A program made the translations under genes and the position numbers. 64,000 bases of DNA from Chrysogorgia sp. JL179-B06 (lineage: Eukaryota > Cnidaria > Anthozoa > Scleralcyonacea > Chrysogorgiidae): contig JAYKKM010000006.1 of assembly GCA_035772405.1 (NCBI GenBank), positions 668,501 to 732,500 of the forward strand, given 5' to 3'. The notes below the pieces were generated by a model. That model did not search any database, was not told the DNA's origin, and was given only the letters and a program-made list of their open reading frames with translations. Every line of letters begins with the position of its first letter. The first letter of the stretch is position 1. Shown in pieces: positions 34,401 to 42,660 of this stretch.

Positions 34401-34803
34401 CATCCCTTCAGATGTTCCCTTCAGATGTCTTAAAAATTGCAACAGTGTTGCAATCAACAGTTAGCAAGCAATGTTGATAGTTTAACCGAGACTCCAAAAA
34501 TAGAATATTGAGTGCATTTTCAAAAAAATAAGGTGGATTGTTAGTTGCCATAAACCAATCACTGGCAAATGGGTCACTATATTGCAAAGAATACATTTTA
34601 TCAGAGCAAAAAGGTTTTATTAACATAATTTCTTATACAAGTATAAAGGTTATTTCCAACACACAATGTGACATTTAGGAATGATGAATCCCATGCATTA
34701 ATGTTTGTTATTTGATAATGTATTATTGCACATTTTGTTTAAATTGTTTTGTATTGCCTTGCCTAAAATCAGCACAAATCGTTTTGCTTGGGTCAACAAC
34801 ATC
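34400..34803 (-). pseudogene. Decayed 2A-bearing ORF, downstream part
   Basis: Minus strand. Next to the target duplication it reads DVVDPSKTICADFRQGN, continuing across the inserted element from the DVV codons at 53,958-53,966. Further down, the 34,408-34,626 frame reads MYSLQYSDPFASDWF, NNPPYF and HCLLTVDCNTVAIF. This resembles a group of invertebrate mobile-element proteins that start with a 2A-like peptide and carry an OTU-like region. Frames are broken. Confidence 0.45.
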
Positions 34804-35234
34804 CAACCTCGTACCCAGGGCATTTTGCTTCCACGGTGGAAGGTCTGCGAAAATGGCCCTGGGATCGGCTGGTCACATGACACCCAGAATTTCTGGGTGT
34901 TTAGATATGATAATTTTTGTGGTCTTTGTTCCATTGCCTAAAGGTTGTCTACTTTATTGACCTGAACAATTGAAAAATAATTGTTGTTCATGTCAGTTGT
35001 TCATGTCAGCATTTGTCGGCATAAAAGCAGCTAACAAGATTAATAATTTACCATACATCCATCATCCATGGTTATCTCTTATAAAAGGTATGAAGAGGCA
35101 TATATCCAATTTAGTGAAAGTTATCACTTCTAATTTGCTGTACATTCAGATTTAGATGAATAAATTATACTCGGCTGAATTAATTGGAGTTTTATGACAA
35201 GCCAATCGCATTATAGAATGGACCAGCCGATCCC
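34804..35234. mobile_element. Nonautonomous CAACCTCGTACCC element, left part (interrupted by the Polinton)
   Basis: Begins at 34,804 next to AACAACATC (34,795-34,803) and resumes at 53,895-53,957, where AACAACATC follows (53,958-53,966). Joining the two parts gives about 495 bp, collinear in reverse with the copy at 24,643-25,093. The 9-bp duplication suggests a Mutator-like or similar origin. No ORF. Confidence 0.8.
35229..35234. repeat. Polinton target-site duplication, left (GATCCC)
   Basis: GATCCC immediately precedes the left TIR. The same six bases follow the right TIR at 53,895-53,900. Polintons characteristically generate 6-bp duplications. The uninterrupted relative at 24,643-25,093 has a single corresponding hexamer (GATCGC on the complementary reading, one base changed). 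Confidence 0.9.
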
Positions 35235-35403
35235 AGTAGTATAGCAACTAGGGCTGCGAGCTCAATCGACCTCAACCGTGAATATAAACACCAAAACGTC
35301 ACCAAATTTGGCCAAGTCACGACTCGACAAATTTGGCGATGTTTTGGTGTTTATATTCACGATTGACGTCGAATAAGCTCGCAGCCCTAGTTGCTATACT
35401 ACT
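35235..35403. repeat. Terminal palindrome of the left TIR (169 bp)
   Basis: Starts AGTAGTATAGCAACTAGGGC and ends with its reverse complement at 35,403. Arms are about 80 nt with scattered mismatches and share AATATAAACACCAAAAC. The single strand could fold into a terminal hairpin. Confidence 0.9.
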
Positions 35404-36007
35404 ACAACGATCGTTAGTCAATCTAGACATCCCTCGCACATTTTCTACTAAATTGATGTCAAACACACGCGAGACTAGCGAAACAATACCAAATTTATAC
35501 TAAATAGCGACTCTCGCTAAATTTGGCACCATTTCAGCCATATTTAAAAAAATAGAGAGCGTCGTTTCAAAATTCTCACAAATTTATGTCAAATTACATT
35601 TAGGAAAAAATAGAAAGTGTCATTTCAACATTTTCGCGTGTTAGAGAAATAAAATGTGGTACGAGCTCACTCTCACATATTAGAAAATAGAGAGTGTCGT
35701 TTCAACATTTTCACAAATTTGTCGAATCATATTTAAAAAAATAGTCGTTCCAACATTTTCGCAAATTTACCAAATCACATTTAAAAATAATCGTTCCAAC
35801 ATTTTCACAAATTTGTCAAATCACATTTTCACAAATTTGTCAAATCACATTTAAAAAAATAGTCGTTTAAACATTTTTACAAATTTATGTATCGTAAAAG
35901 TGTCTCACGCGTGATAAAATTGCCACCTGTTATGCAAATTAGGTTATTGCCACCTGTTAGTAATAGATTAGTCCGTTTGTTCACTATTTTCAGTGTTTGT
36001 CGCCTCT
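35235..36007 (+). repeat. Left terminal inverted repeat of the Polinton (773 bp)
   Basis: Matches the reverse complement of 53,121-53,894 throughout. The only difference noticed is one A in an A run (GCGAAACAAT here against GCGAAAACAAT). The inner end lies inside the 3' coding ends of the two outermost genes. An AT-rich array of degenerate subrepeats built on CAAATTTGTCAAATCACATT and AACATTTTCACAAATTTGTC occupies about 35,560-35,885. Confidence 0.95.
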
Positions 36008-36480
36008 TTTCTAAAATGGTGATCGTACACATATTTTGACGTTGTGATTCCTCCCGACAACAAACCCAAGAAAGGCACGTACGGCGTCACAATCGCAACA
36101 ATGCTCTCAACGTCTTTTTTTAATAACGGGTCTTTTTGTAGTTCGTCGTTTAGTTCGTCAGGATTTTCAATAGCGTTCAACCCATCCAGTAAGTTAGCGA
36201 ATTTGCTGATTAACAAGTCGGTGAGAAAAGCGTTTGCGATCTCCATTCTCTTCAACTCGTATTGGCGCCATATCTTATCAATAACTTTTGCGGACGCTTT
36301 TTTAATGTACGCTTCGGACTGACTTACCACACCGTCACCGGACAGTCTAATAAGTTCGGATCTCCTAACGTCAATGTTGTCTTCCACAGTTGGGGTGTCG
36401 TCAGTCTCCTCAACTAATTCCTCAATCGTAGGATTTTCCTCACTTTTGCGTTTCACCATCGCGTTATTACTTATACCCAT
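35968..36480 (-). CDS. Polinton 170-aa protein of unknown function
   Basis: ATG at 36,480. An acidic, Glu/Asp-rich N-terminus contains a basic KRK patch near residue 10. A helical middle (KRMEIANAFLTDLLISKFANLL) follows, then a hydrophobic stretch near residues 125-145 (IVAIVTPYVPFLGLLSGGI), possibly one membrane segment. Four bases separate it from the packaging ATPase gene, so they are probably co-transcribed in a left-hand virion gene block. Its last 13 codons lie inside the left TIR. No family recognised; a minor virion or scaffold role is only a guess from position. Confidence 0.7.
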   Translation of the reverse strand: MGISNNAMVKRKSEENPTIEELVEETDDTPTVEDNIDVRRSELIRLSGDGVVSQSEAYIKKASAKVIDKIWRQYELKRMEIANAFLTDLLISKFANLLDGLNAIENPDELNDELQKDPLLKKDVESIVAIVTPYVPFLGLLSGGITTSKYVYDHHFRKEATNTENSEQTD

Positions 36481-36483
36481 ATT

Positions 36484-37083
36484 TTATTGCGGAATAACAA
36501 CTTCATGACTGTATGGATAGCGCAGTGAGATTTCTAGTCTAGCGTACTTATTATTTTTTAATGCGGTCACAATCGCCGACGCTTCCTCTTTGCTAATGTT
36601 TCCAAGATAATCGTCAATAACGACCTTCATATCACTCCTGCTCGGGCAGTAGAAGCAAACAAGCTTACTAATGTTTTCTCTATACGGTTTTGCGATCGAC
36701 GTCAGTTGTTGTGTGATGACAATAACGCTCAACATAAAATGTCGCGCACTAAAAGCTAAGTTGACCAACTGACTAGTCCTATTCTTAACATCTTGAGAGC
36801 TCGCGCAGTCGTCCAACACAATCAGAGTGTTAGTGCCTTTAAAAACATTTGTTACACACTTGAGAACAGCGTCGACACTGTCCTGTGTGCAGTCTATCGC
36901 TAACACGTCAGGGTCGCGCACGTATTTCCAATCTTGGTACGCTTTGTTCCACTCGAAAGTAGGGCAAATCAACACAATGTAGTCAAATTTACTAAAGTAC
37001 TCAGATTCCAATGTTTCCAGCAAATAATGTGTCTTACCACAAGCTGTCATACCAACAATTAGCATATTAAACGGGGTCTCCAT
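36484..37083 (-). CDS. Genome-packaging ATPase (A32/FtsK-HerA type)
   Basis: 199 aa. A P-loop NTPase expected to drive DNA into the capsid. Walker A GMTACGKT at residues 11-18, Walker B LIVLDD at about 88-93, and a sensor-like ITQQ at about 122-125 are all present and correctly ordered for Polinton/NCLDV packaging ATPases. Length is normal for Polinton versions (about 200 aa). It lies between the 170-aa gene and the major capsid gene on the same strand, with 15 bp to the capsid gene. No defects seen. Confidence 0.9.
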   Translation of the reverse strand: METPFNMLIVGMTACGKTHYLLETLESEYFSKFDYIVLICPTFEWNKAYQDWKYVRDPDVLAIDCTQDSVDAVLKCVTNVFKGTNTLIVLDDCASSQDVKNRTSQLVNLAFSARHFMLSVIVITQQLTSIAKPYRENISKLVCFYCPSRSDMKVVIDDYLGNISKEEASAIVTALKNNKYARLEISLRYPYSHEVVIPQ

Positions 37084-37098
37084 TAACTCACGTTTGAT

Positions 37099-38337
37099 TT
37101 AGTACTGGATTGACTGCAACCCATTGTTCATGAAGTTGACCAACCCATCACTCATCACAAACACCCTACACATGACATTTGCAGTCGTCGCTTTCTTAGT
37201 GATCTCAAGAAGCACACCGGATTGTGTGTTTACAATGTTCTTGCCAGTGGCGACATTGTGATTATCTTGAACACTCCTCAAGTCGATGACTAACGCAAAG
37301 CCATCTTTATAGAACTTCTGTATGGTCATGAACTGAGCGTGTTCTTCACCCAACCCAAACAGTCGTTTCGCTTCTGCATAGAACTTCGATTTCGGAATGC
37401 CTTGCGAGTACACACTATTTGGCACACCTTCAATTGTGACTCTAACACTCTCGATATTTGGGTAAAGAAACTCCTCGCTGTCTGTTCGCACCTTATTCGT
37501 GAATAGCAACACAATCGCCTTCATGCTTTTTCTTGGAAGATTAATGTTTTCATTCACAATGGTCGTGCCTTTGTCCCATTCGGTGGTTTTCATCAACGTA
37601 ACGTGCTCATACGACAAACTACGACCACTTGCGTAGCCCGACGCTATTTCGTCAGCGAGCTCCTGGTTATCAATCGTTTCGTACTCAAGCTCAAGGTTCT
37701 CCAGAGTGTATCCACCCACAGCGCTACCAGATTGCGCCACCATGATGTCTGTGGCCTTCGGAAGTGTGATGACATACTGCAAGTTGTTGTTCATGCTAAA
37801 AGGAGCGTACAACCCGTGGTCATTCATGATCTTGCCAAGCTTAATCCGCTGCTTCGTCCCGATCACACCAAATATCAACGCGTCACTAACTTTAGCAACG
37901 TTCCCACTCGTCGCACCACTGTCATCCTTAGAAACTAGCTTTCTCAAGTTCTCACCACCAATACCATAGTCAATCATTTGGTCTCGCGCAGTAACACTTT
38001 CCCAAAGGTCGCGATAGACACCAGTGTAATTTTCCCCATTGTTGTCATACACAGTTTCCCCAGCTAGTCTCACAACAAGTTTCTCAACCAACAACTTGCT
38101 CACATTGTTCAAGAACCAGCTTTTAGCGTTCGCATTCTTAAAGTCGAACACTAGACCCAACGATCCAGGCACCAAATAGCTACTAACCTTGAGCTTCGGT
38201 ATGTCAATGTAGAGTTCCTCGCCAGGACTGGCCTTATTAGGGTTCAACGTGATTACGTGTTGCGTTCTCGCCCCTTTTATGACACCCATGGTCGCTCGTC
38301 TAAAACCAGGACTCAACTCTGCTGACGTGACGTTCAT
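37099..38337 (-). CDS. Putative major capsid protein (double jelly-roll hexon)
   Basis: 412 aa, ATG at 38,337. No short catalytic motif exists for this family. I assign it by size, by its place directly upstream of the packaging ATPase on the same strand, and by resemblance to animal Polinton/adintovirus hexon proteins (the F54H12.2-like group). Like them it has an early beta-rich segment (YIDIPKLKVSSYLVPGSLGL) and a middle VIGTKQRIKLGKIMNDHGLY region, with the alternating hydrophobic pattern of stacked jelly rolls. It should form the pseudo-hexameric capsomers of an icosahedral shell. A structure prediction would settle it. Confidence 0.7.
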   Translation of the reverse strand: MNVTSAELSPGFRRATMGVIKGARTQHVITLNPNKASPGEELYIDIPKLKVSSYLVPGSLGLVFDFKNANAKSWFLNNVSKLLVEKLVVRLAGETVYDNNGENYTGVYRDLWESVTARDQMIDYGIGGENLRKLVSKDDSGATSGNVAKVSDALIFGVIGTKQRIKLGKIMNDHGLYAPFSMNNNLQYVITLPKATDIMVAQSGSAVGGYTLENLELEYETIDNQELADEIASGYASGRSLSYEHVTLMKTTEWDKGTTIVNENINLPRKSMKAIVLLFTNKVRTDSEEFLYPNIESVRVTIEGVPNSVYSQGIPKSKFYAEAKRLFGLGEEHAQFMTIQKFYKDGFALVIDLRSVQDNHNVATGKNIVNTQSGVLLEITKKATTANVMCRVFVMSDGLVNFMNNGLQSIQY

Positions 38338-38359
38338 ATACTTTACATATGTTTTATCA

Positions 38360-39799
38360 CTACCGTTTTAGCTTGTAATAATCATAGACAAACCACGCAA
38401 GTACCACCGCAAGTACCCACAGATTTTGAGCCAACCAAGCGAGACCCTTTGCACCCAACGTCAGCATATTGTAAACTAAATTAGCCAACCCAACAGCCCA
38501 TGGACCCATCTTCGTGATTGCGTTCTTAACAGCCTGTGCGAATGACTTTGTAGCCATAGCGCCCCTCATAACAGCAGACCTCCCAGCGATAATAATAGTT
38601 GTTATAATCCCAGCCACTGAAATTGCCACAGCGCTCAACCCAACTACATTTTCTTTAGCCCATTCCTTAAATCTCTGAAACCTGTCAATGTCGATCTCTT
38701 GTTGCTCTCTAACTTCCTCTATTTGTCGCTGCTCAATAGTTCTGTCTCTGGCTTGCTTGAGTCCTGACTCTCTTTCAACCAAACCAACGTGCTCTCGCTC
38801 TTCGTCGGGCGTGAGACCAGTTTGGTTAGTTTTTTTATCAAGCTTTGCCAATCTCCCACTCGTCTCATCTATCGTCTCTTGAAAGTGGTCTACCTGCGCT
38901 TGCAACGCACCATCGTCACCTGTTCTTGACTCAGGCACCACACTATCGCTTGGATTAACCACACCACTCAGATCACGGTTCTCGTCTGGTGATAACCCAG
39001 GTATGTCGTCGTGATCCACTCTTGTCTCAATCACTGGGAGGTCGTCTGAGGCCACTTCTGTTGTGACAACTGTTGTTTCTGCATTCTCAGGGATTTGACT
39101 AACTAACTTTTTGAACTGCTCGATCGCGTTTTTACTACTCGCGTCTTTACTGTAGATCAAACCTTTTTTCCCAGGTTTTAGAATTAGTTTGGGTTTTCCA
39201 TATTTACCGTCTTTGTTTACCGGTTTGAAAAGAATAGCCCCCGAGTCCGTAACCTGCGACCTGTTGACTATTTTCCTTGACGCGTCGTCGAGACCGAGTG
39301 CCTTTTTGCTTAATTTACGTATTTTCTTGTTTATTAGCTTGATTCTTTTTACGTTGTCTTCTGTTAGCTTTTTGTTGGATGCTTTTAGCTCGCCCAGCCT
39401 TCTCTCAATTTCTCTCTCCTCTTCAAAAGCTATACTAAAACTCTCGTCATTGACATCACCATATGACTCCTGCCCAACAAACTCCACCGCAGGGACTTCT
39501 GTGTTGGTCCCCCTTATCGTCACCGTCTTACCATCATCAGTGTCAATAAATGGCGTCTCTTTTTGCCAATCTCGTCTCGCGTCTAGCTCACTCCTTATCT
39601 TTTTCGCTTGGTCTTGATAGTCGTTGTAATTAACACGAACGTCTTCCGGCATGTTGTCTTCAGTGTACTTACCGTACACGCCTCCAACAATATCTTCAAC
39701 ATCGACGAGCGTCTTTTCTAGTTGCTCGTCACTCATGTCTTCGTACTTATTGAGGGTTTCCATCTCGATCTCGTCAAAAACTTCCCCACCTTCAGCCAT
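38360..39799 (-). CDS. Polinton membrane-associated protein, long paralogue (479 aa)
   Basis: ATG at 39,799. Acidic coiled-coil-rich N-terminal two thirds (LEKTLVDVEDIV, LGELKASNKKLTEDNVKRIK, EVREQQEIDIDRFQRFKEWA). Then two hydrophobic segments: about 395-420 (VAISVAGIITTIIIAG) and the last 30 residues (LAWLAQNLWVLAVVLAWFVY). The neighbouring 316-aa gene encodes the same N-terminal start (MAEGG) and nearly the same C-terminus. This copy has an extra Lys-rich middle (about residues 130-235). Similar C-termini occur in other animal Polintons, where the role is unknown; a virion membrane-active or core protein is possible. Followed by the MCP gene after 22 bp. Confidence 0.75.
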   Translation of the reverse strand: MAEGGEVFDEIEMETLNKYEDMSDEQLEKTLVDVEDIVGGVYGKYTEDNMPEDVRVNYNDYQDQAKKIRSELDARRDWQKETPFIDTDDGKTVTIRGTNTEVPAVEFVGQESYGDVNDESFSIAFEEEREIERRLGELKASNKKLTEDNVKRIKLINKKIRKLSKKALGLDDASRKIVNRSQVTDSGAILFKPVNKDGKYGKPKLILKPGKKGLIYSKDASSKNAIEQFKKLVSQIPENAETTVVTTEVASDDLPVIETRVDHDDIPGLSPDENRDLSGVVNPSDSVVPESRTGDDGALQAQVDHFQETIDETSGRLAKLDKKTNQTGLTPDEEREHVGLVERESGLKQARDRTIEQRQIEEVREQQEIDIDRFQRFKEWAKENVVGLSAVAISVAGIITTIIIAGRSAVMRGAMATKSFAQAVKNAITKMGPWAVGLANLVYNMLTLGAKGLAWLAQNLWVLAVVLAWFVYDYYKLKR

Positions 39800-39802
39800 A
39801 TT

Positions 39803-39856
39803 ACATTAGCTCACATTTTGAATATCGCTCTCTGACTCCCACGAGTCACATTTGCT
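39803..39856 (-). pseudogene. Duplicated tail of the integrase gene between the two paralogues
   Basis: Minus strand reads KSKCDSWESESDIQNVS and a stop directly upstream of the 479-aa gene. The true integrase ends ESKHNSWIPESDIQNVS at the equivalent position upstream of the 316-aa gene. The tandem duplication therefore carried the last ~18 integrase codons with it. Confidence 0.85.
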
Positions 39857-39857
39857 T

Positions 39858-40808
39858 TTAGTTTAGATAATTGTACGCAAGCCACGCGAATGCCACCGCA
39901 AACACCCACAGATTTTGAGCTAACCAAGCGAGGCCCTTTGCGCCTGTCGCCAGCGCGTCGTAAACTAAGTTCGCTAATTCAACAGCCCATGGACCTATCT
40001 TAATTATCGCGTTTTTAACAGCCTGTGCGAATGATCTCGTGACCATAGCGCCTCTCATAACAGCAGACCTCCCAGCGATAATAATAGTTGTTATAATCGC
40101 AGCTACTGAAATCGCTAAAGCACTCAACCCAACCATATTTTCTCTAACCCATTTCTTGAACTTCTGCAATCTGTCAATGTCGACTTCCTGCTGCTCTCTA
40201 ACTTCCTCCATTTCTCGCTGTTCAATAACCATGTCTCTAGCCTGTCTAAGTCCAATCATTCTTTCAGCTAGATCGATGAACTCTTCGTTCTCTGCGATCG
40301 TGAGGTCCTCTCTGTCAAGCTCCGCTATTCTTTTGCTCGCTTCGTTTATCGAGTCTTGAAAATGGTCTGCTTGTATTTGCAATGTGCCAGTGTCGCCTAC
40401 TCTCAACTCAGACGTCACATTCTCACCTGGATTGAGCACGCTATTCAGCTCGCGGTTCTCGATTGGTGTTAGTCCAGGTATGTCGACGTACTCTGCGTGT
40501 GTGGTGTCTAACAATGACGCACTCCCCGCAACGTCTTCACGATCTCTTACGATGTCATTAACCCGCGTTGTAATATCGTTAAAATCCTCCTTCATGTGTT
40601 GACGAAATCTTACATCACGTTCGCGCCTCAGTCCACTCTCCACTCTAATTAGTCTAATTTTCTCATCGGCTGTGACGTTTGGATCGTTCCGAGATAGTTC
40701 GCGATCTTGAGTGGCTCTTTCAAGACTATACTTTAGTTCGTCGTCAGTGACATCTTTGTATTCGTTAGAGCTACCCATCTCAAGGTCGTCGAAGCCACCT
40801 TCGGCCAT
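39858..40808 (-). CDS. Polinton membrane-associated protein, short paralogue (316 aa)
   Basis: ATG at 40,808, six bases past the integrase stop. Shares the MAEGG start, a DIPGLTPIENRELN segment, the EVREQQEVDIDRLQKFKKWV segment and the C-terminal double hydrophobic region with the 479-aa protein. It lacks the Lys-rich middle. Both are complete frames, which suggests both copies are used. Function unknown; see the long paralogue. Confidence 0.75.
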   Translation of the reverse strand: MAEGGFDDLEMGSSNEYKDVTDDELKYSLERATQDRELSRNDPNVTADEKIRLIRVESGLRRERDVRFRQHMKEDFNDITTRVNDIVRDREDVAGSASLLDTTHAEYVDIPGLTPIENRELNSVLNPGENVTSELRVGDTGTLQIQADHFQDSINEASKRIAELDREDLTIAENEEFIDLAERMIGLRQARDMVIEQREMEEVREQQEVDIDRLQKFKKWVRENMVGLSALAISVAAIITTIIIAGRSAVMRGAMVTRSFAQAVKNAIIKIGPWAVELANLVYDALATGAKGLAWLAQNLWVFAVAFAWLAYNYLN

Positions 40809-40814
40809 ATTACA

Positions 40815-41918
40815 CTAGCTCACATTTTGAATATCGCTTTCTGGTATCCATGAGTTATGTTTGCTCTCATAACCTAACCATTTGACCAACGCCATCTTCT
40901 TCCCTCTGACTTTCTTTCTTTTCAACACCTTTTCAACTCTGTACACATCATCGCCATGTTTCTTATTGACCAGCGATAATTCCTGTTCATAAAATTTACC
41001 AATAATCTGTTCACCGGTGTGATCCTCAATTTCGTACACATTCGGATCACCACGAATAACCTTTACCACTTTAAACAGCTCCTCAGTGAAGTTGGCTTCA
41101 TAGCCCTTTGTGAACACACTCTTGTATTTACTAATTCTCACCGATTCACCAACTCTAAACTTCGGCAATGGGTTGTCTGCAAATTGGTGACCGAACAAAG
41201 TGGTCCACACTTCGCTTTCGTTTGACTTATTGACATCCTTCGGCTTCATCATAATACTGCGGTTCACATTGCTATTGTAATTGCTTACAAACTGATCCAA
41301 AACGTTAATCCATTTGTACGTCCCACGGGTGTAAAAGTACTTCCACATAATACTCTTGAGGCTTCTATTAAAACGCTCGACAACAGCAGCCTTTTTGTCG
41401 CTCTTAGTGCTGAAATACTCAACACCATGTTCTTTCAGCAAACTTTTAACACCAACGTTGTAGAACTCAAGTCCATCATCGAATTGCGCTAACTTAGGTG
41501 TGACCCCAAACCGATCTTTAAAGTCACTCAACAATTTTCCAACAGCCTTAGTCATGTTCTTGGTGTCTTTTCTATAGACTGCAATGCCAAAAGCGTATCT
41601 ACTCAATATTTCAATGCCTGTTAGTATCCAATAATACCCTCCATTCTGTTTTGAATACTTACTCATGTCCACTAAGTCCATTTGGAGCTCTTCACCAAGA
41701 AATCCAACAAAAGTCGCGCGGAATTTATGCCTTCTCACAATGGGTTTGTACCTAGTGTAGGTGTCCTGCGCTGTCAACCATTCTTTCACTGTTTTTCTAG
41801 TTACTTTCAATCCGTCTCCCAACGCACTTTGATACAACCTCTCTGCACCACTGAACCCTGTCTTAGGATTATAATAAATGTCTCTCAACCCTTGCTCTGT
41901 CTCCACACCAAGCTCCAT
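40815..41918 (-). CDS. Polinton integrase (RVE family) with C-terminal chromodomain
   Basis: Inserts the linear element into host DNA and creates the 6-bp duplication. I choose the ATG at 41,918 (MELGVETEQ); a GTG three codons earlier is also open. The catalytic triad is visible: D in LQMDLVDM (about 81-84), D in AQFDDGLEF (about 147) and E in AAVVERFNRSL (about 181). A basic SH3-like region follows (RVGESVRISKYKSVFTKGY). The last ~45 residues (VEKVLKRKKVRGKKMALVKW, then GYESKHNSWIP) form a chromodomain, which probably guides integration to modified chromatin. 5 bp after the penton gene on the same strand. Intact. Confidence 0.92.
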   Translation of the reverse strand: MELGVETEQGLRDIYYNPKTGFSGAERLYQSALGDGLKVTRKTVKEWLTAQDTYTRYKPIVRRHKFRATFVGFLGEELQMDLVDMSKYSKQNGGYYWILTGIEILSRYAFGIAVYRKDTKNMTKAVGKLLSDFKDRFGVTPKLAQFDDGLEFYNVGVKSLLKEHGVEYFSTKSDKKAAVVERFNRSLKSIMWKYFYTRGTYKWINVLDQFVSNYNSNVNRSIMMKPKDVNKSNESEVWTTLFGHQFADNPLPKFRVGESVRISKYKSVFTKGYEANFTEELFKVVKVIRGDPNVYEIEDHTGEQIIGKFYEQELSLVNKKHGDDVYRVEKVLKRKKVRGKKMALVKWLGYESKHNSWIPESDIQNVS

Positions 41919-41923
41919 ATAAT

Positions 41924-42631
41924 TCACATAATATACAGTTCCAATAACACCGCGCCAATTTTAACAGCACCGTTATTTGGTTTGACACGAAACGTCATAC
42001 TTGAGTAAACACCTTTTTTAATACCCACCTTAGACTCAATGTCCACATGGCGTTGCACTGACCCCTTCAAAGGCTGCTCAGTGGGTATTGGCAACGTTGT
42101 GATCACATTGCTACGCTTTCCATCAATACCCACATTGCTCTCGGTTTCGACAATGTCGCACGAAACTTCTATGTACTTCAGACCTCTATACATATCGACC
42201 TCGTTTGGGCTGATGTACCACCGTGAGTTGCCTTGAATCACCATGTCCTTCGCGAAACCAAGTAGAGGTCCAAGGGTGCCAAGCGTAGTTGCGCGATCGA
42301 CCTTAACCCTGCATCTGCTTATGTACGTTAGTCTCTCTATCTTAAGATCCACCTTTTTGGTTTTAAACTCTCGCTCTAAGAGTTTGGTCAATTCGTCGAA
42401 GTTAAGGTACCCCCCCATCGCATCAGGCATTGGGGTAATGTCCTTAGCGTCGATCCGCGTGGAGACGCTAAGGAGGTCGTTAATCCCTACGTTATGGTGG
42501 TCCCAAAACACAGTGGCTGTCTTGACCATAATGTATGGGTTGTCACTCGAGATCATCATCGCGTTGTCAAAGGACACAACTTTTTCTACACCCTCAATGA
42601 ATACCGTCAACTTTCGCATTATGTATAACAT
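41924..42631 (-). CDS. Putative minor capsid (penton, single jelly-roll) protein
   Basis: 235 aa from the ATG at 42,631, or 231 aa from a more natural start at 42,619 (MRKLTVFIEG). Beta-rich. The central LGPLLGFAKDMVIQG, YRGLKYIEVSCDIVE, SNVITTLPI and late SSMTFRVKPNNGAVKIG blocks follow the pattern of Polinton/adintovirus penton proteins. It should occupy the fivefold vertices of the capsid. Its start lies 24 bp or less from the start of the divergent 499-aa gene, so the two share a tiny intergenic region. Assignment is by pattern and context. Confidence 0.65.
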   Translation of the reverse strand: MLYIMRKLTVFIEGVEKVVSFDNAMMISSDNPYIMVKTATVFWDHHNVGINDLLSVSTRIDAKDITPMPDAMGGYLNFDELTKLLEREFKTKKVDLKIERLTYISRCRVKVDRATTLGTLGPLLGFAKDMVIQGNSRWYISPNEVDMYRGLKYIEVSCDIVETESNVGIDGKRSNVITTLPIPTEQPLKGSVQRHVDIESKVGIKKGVYSSMTFRVKPNNGAVKIGAVLLELYIM

Positions 42632-42660
42632 ATGGTATATTATATGCAGAAAGCCCTTCG
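42600..42660. promoter_or_regulatory. Compact bidirectional start region between penton and 499-aa gene
   Basis: The divergent starts (42,619 or 42,631 on minus; 42,632 or 42,644 on plus) leave 0-24 bp between them. The sequence is rich in TATA-like and palindromic TATGTATAACATATGGTATA. Any promoters must overlap the neighbouring coding sequence. Confidence 0.45.

Noticed and set aside
35235..35403. The 169-bp palindrome as an independent MITE with its own target duplication
   Set aside because: It lies exactly at both Polinton ends inside the GATCCC duplication, and no separate duplication is seen at its inner edge. Kept as part of the TIR, with the alternative noted in the findings.
38688..40602. 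Plus-strand Ser-rich ORFs opposite the membrane-protein paralogues and capsid gene
   Set aside because: Shadows of real minus-strand genes; no motifs of their own.
41919..41927. Integrase start at the GTG at 41,927
   Set aside because: An ATG three codons later (41,918) gives the family-typical start and avoids a non-ATG start.
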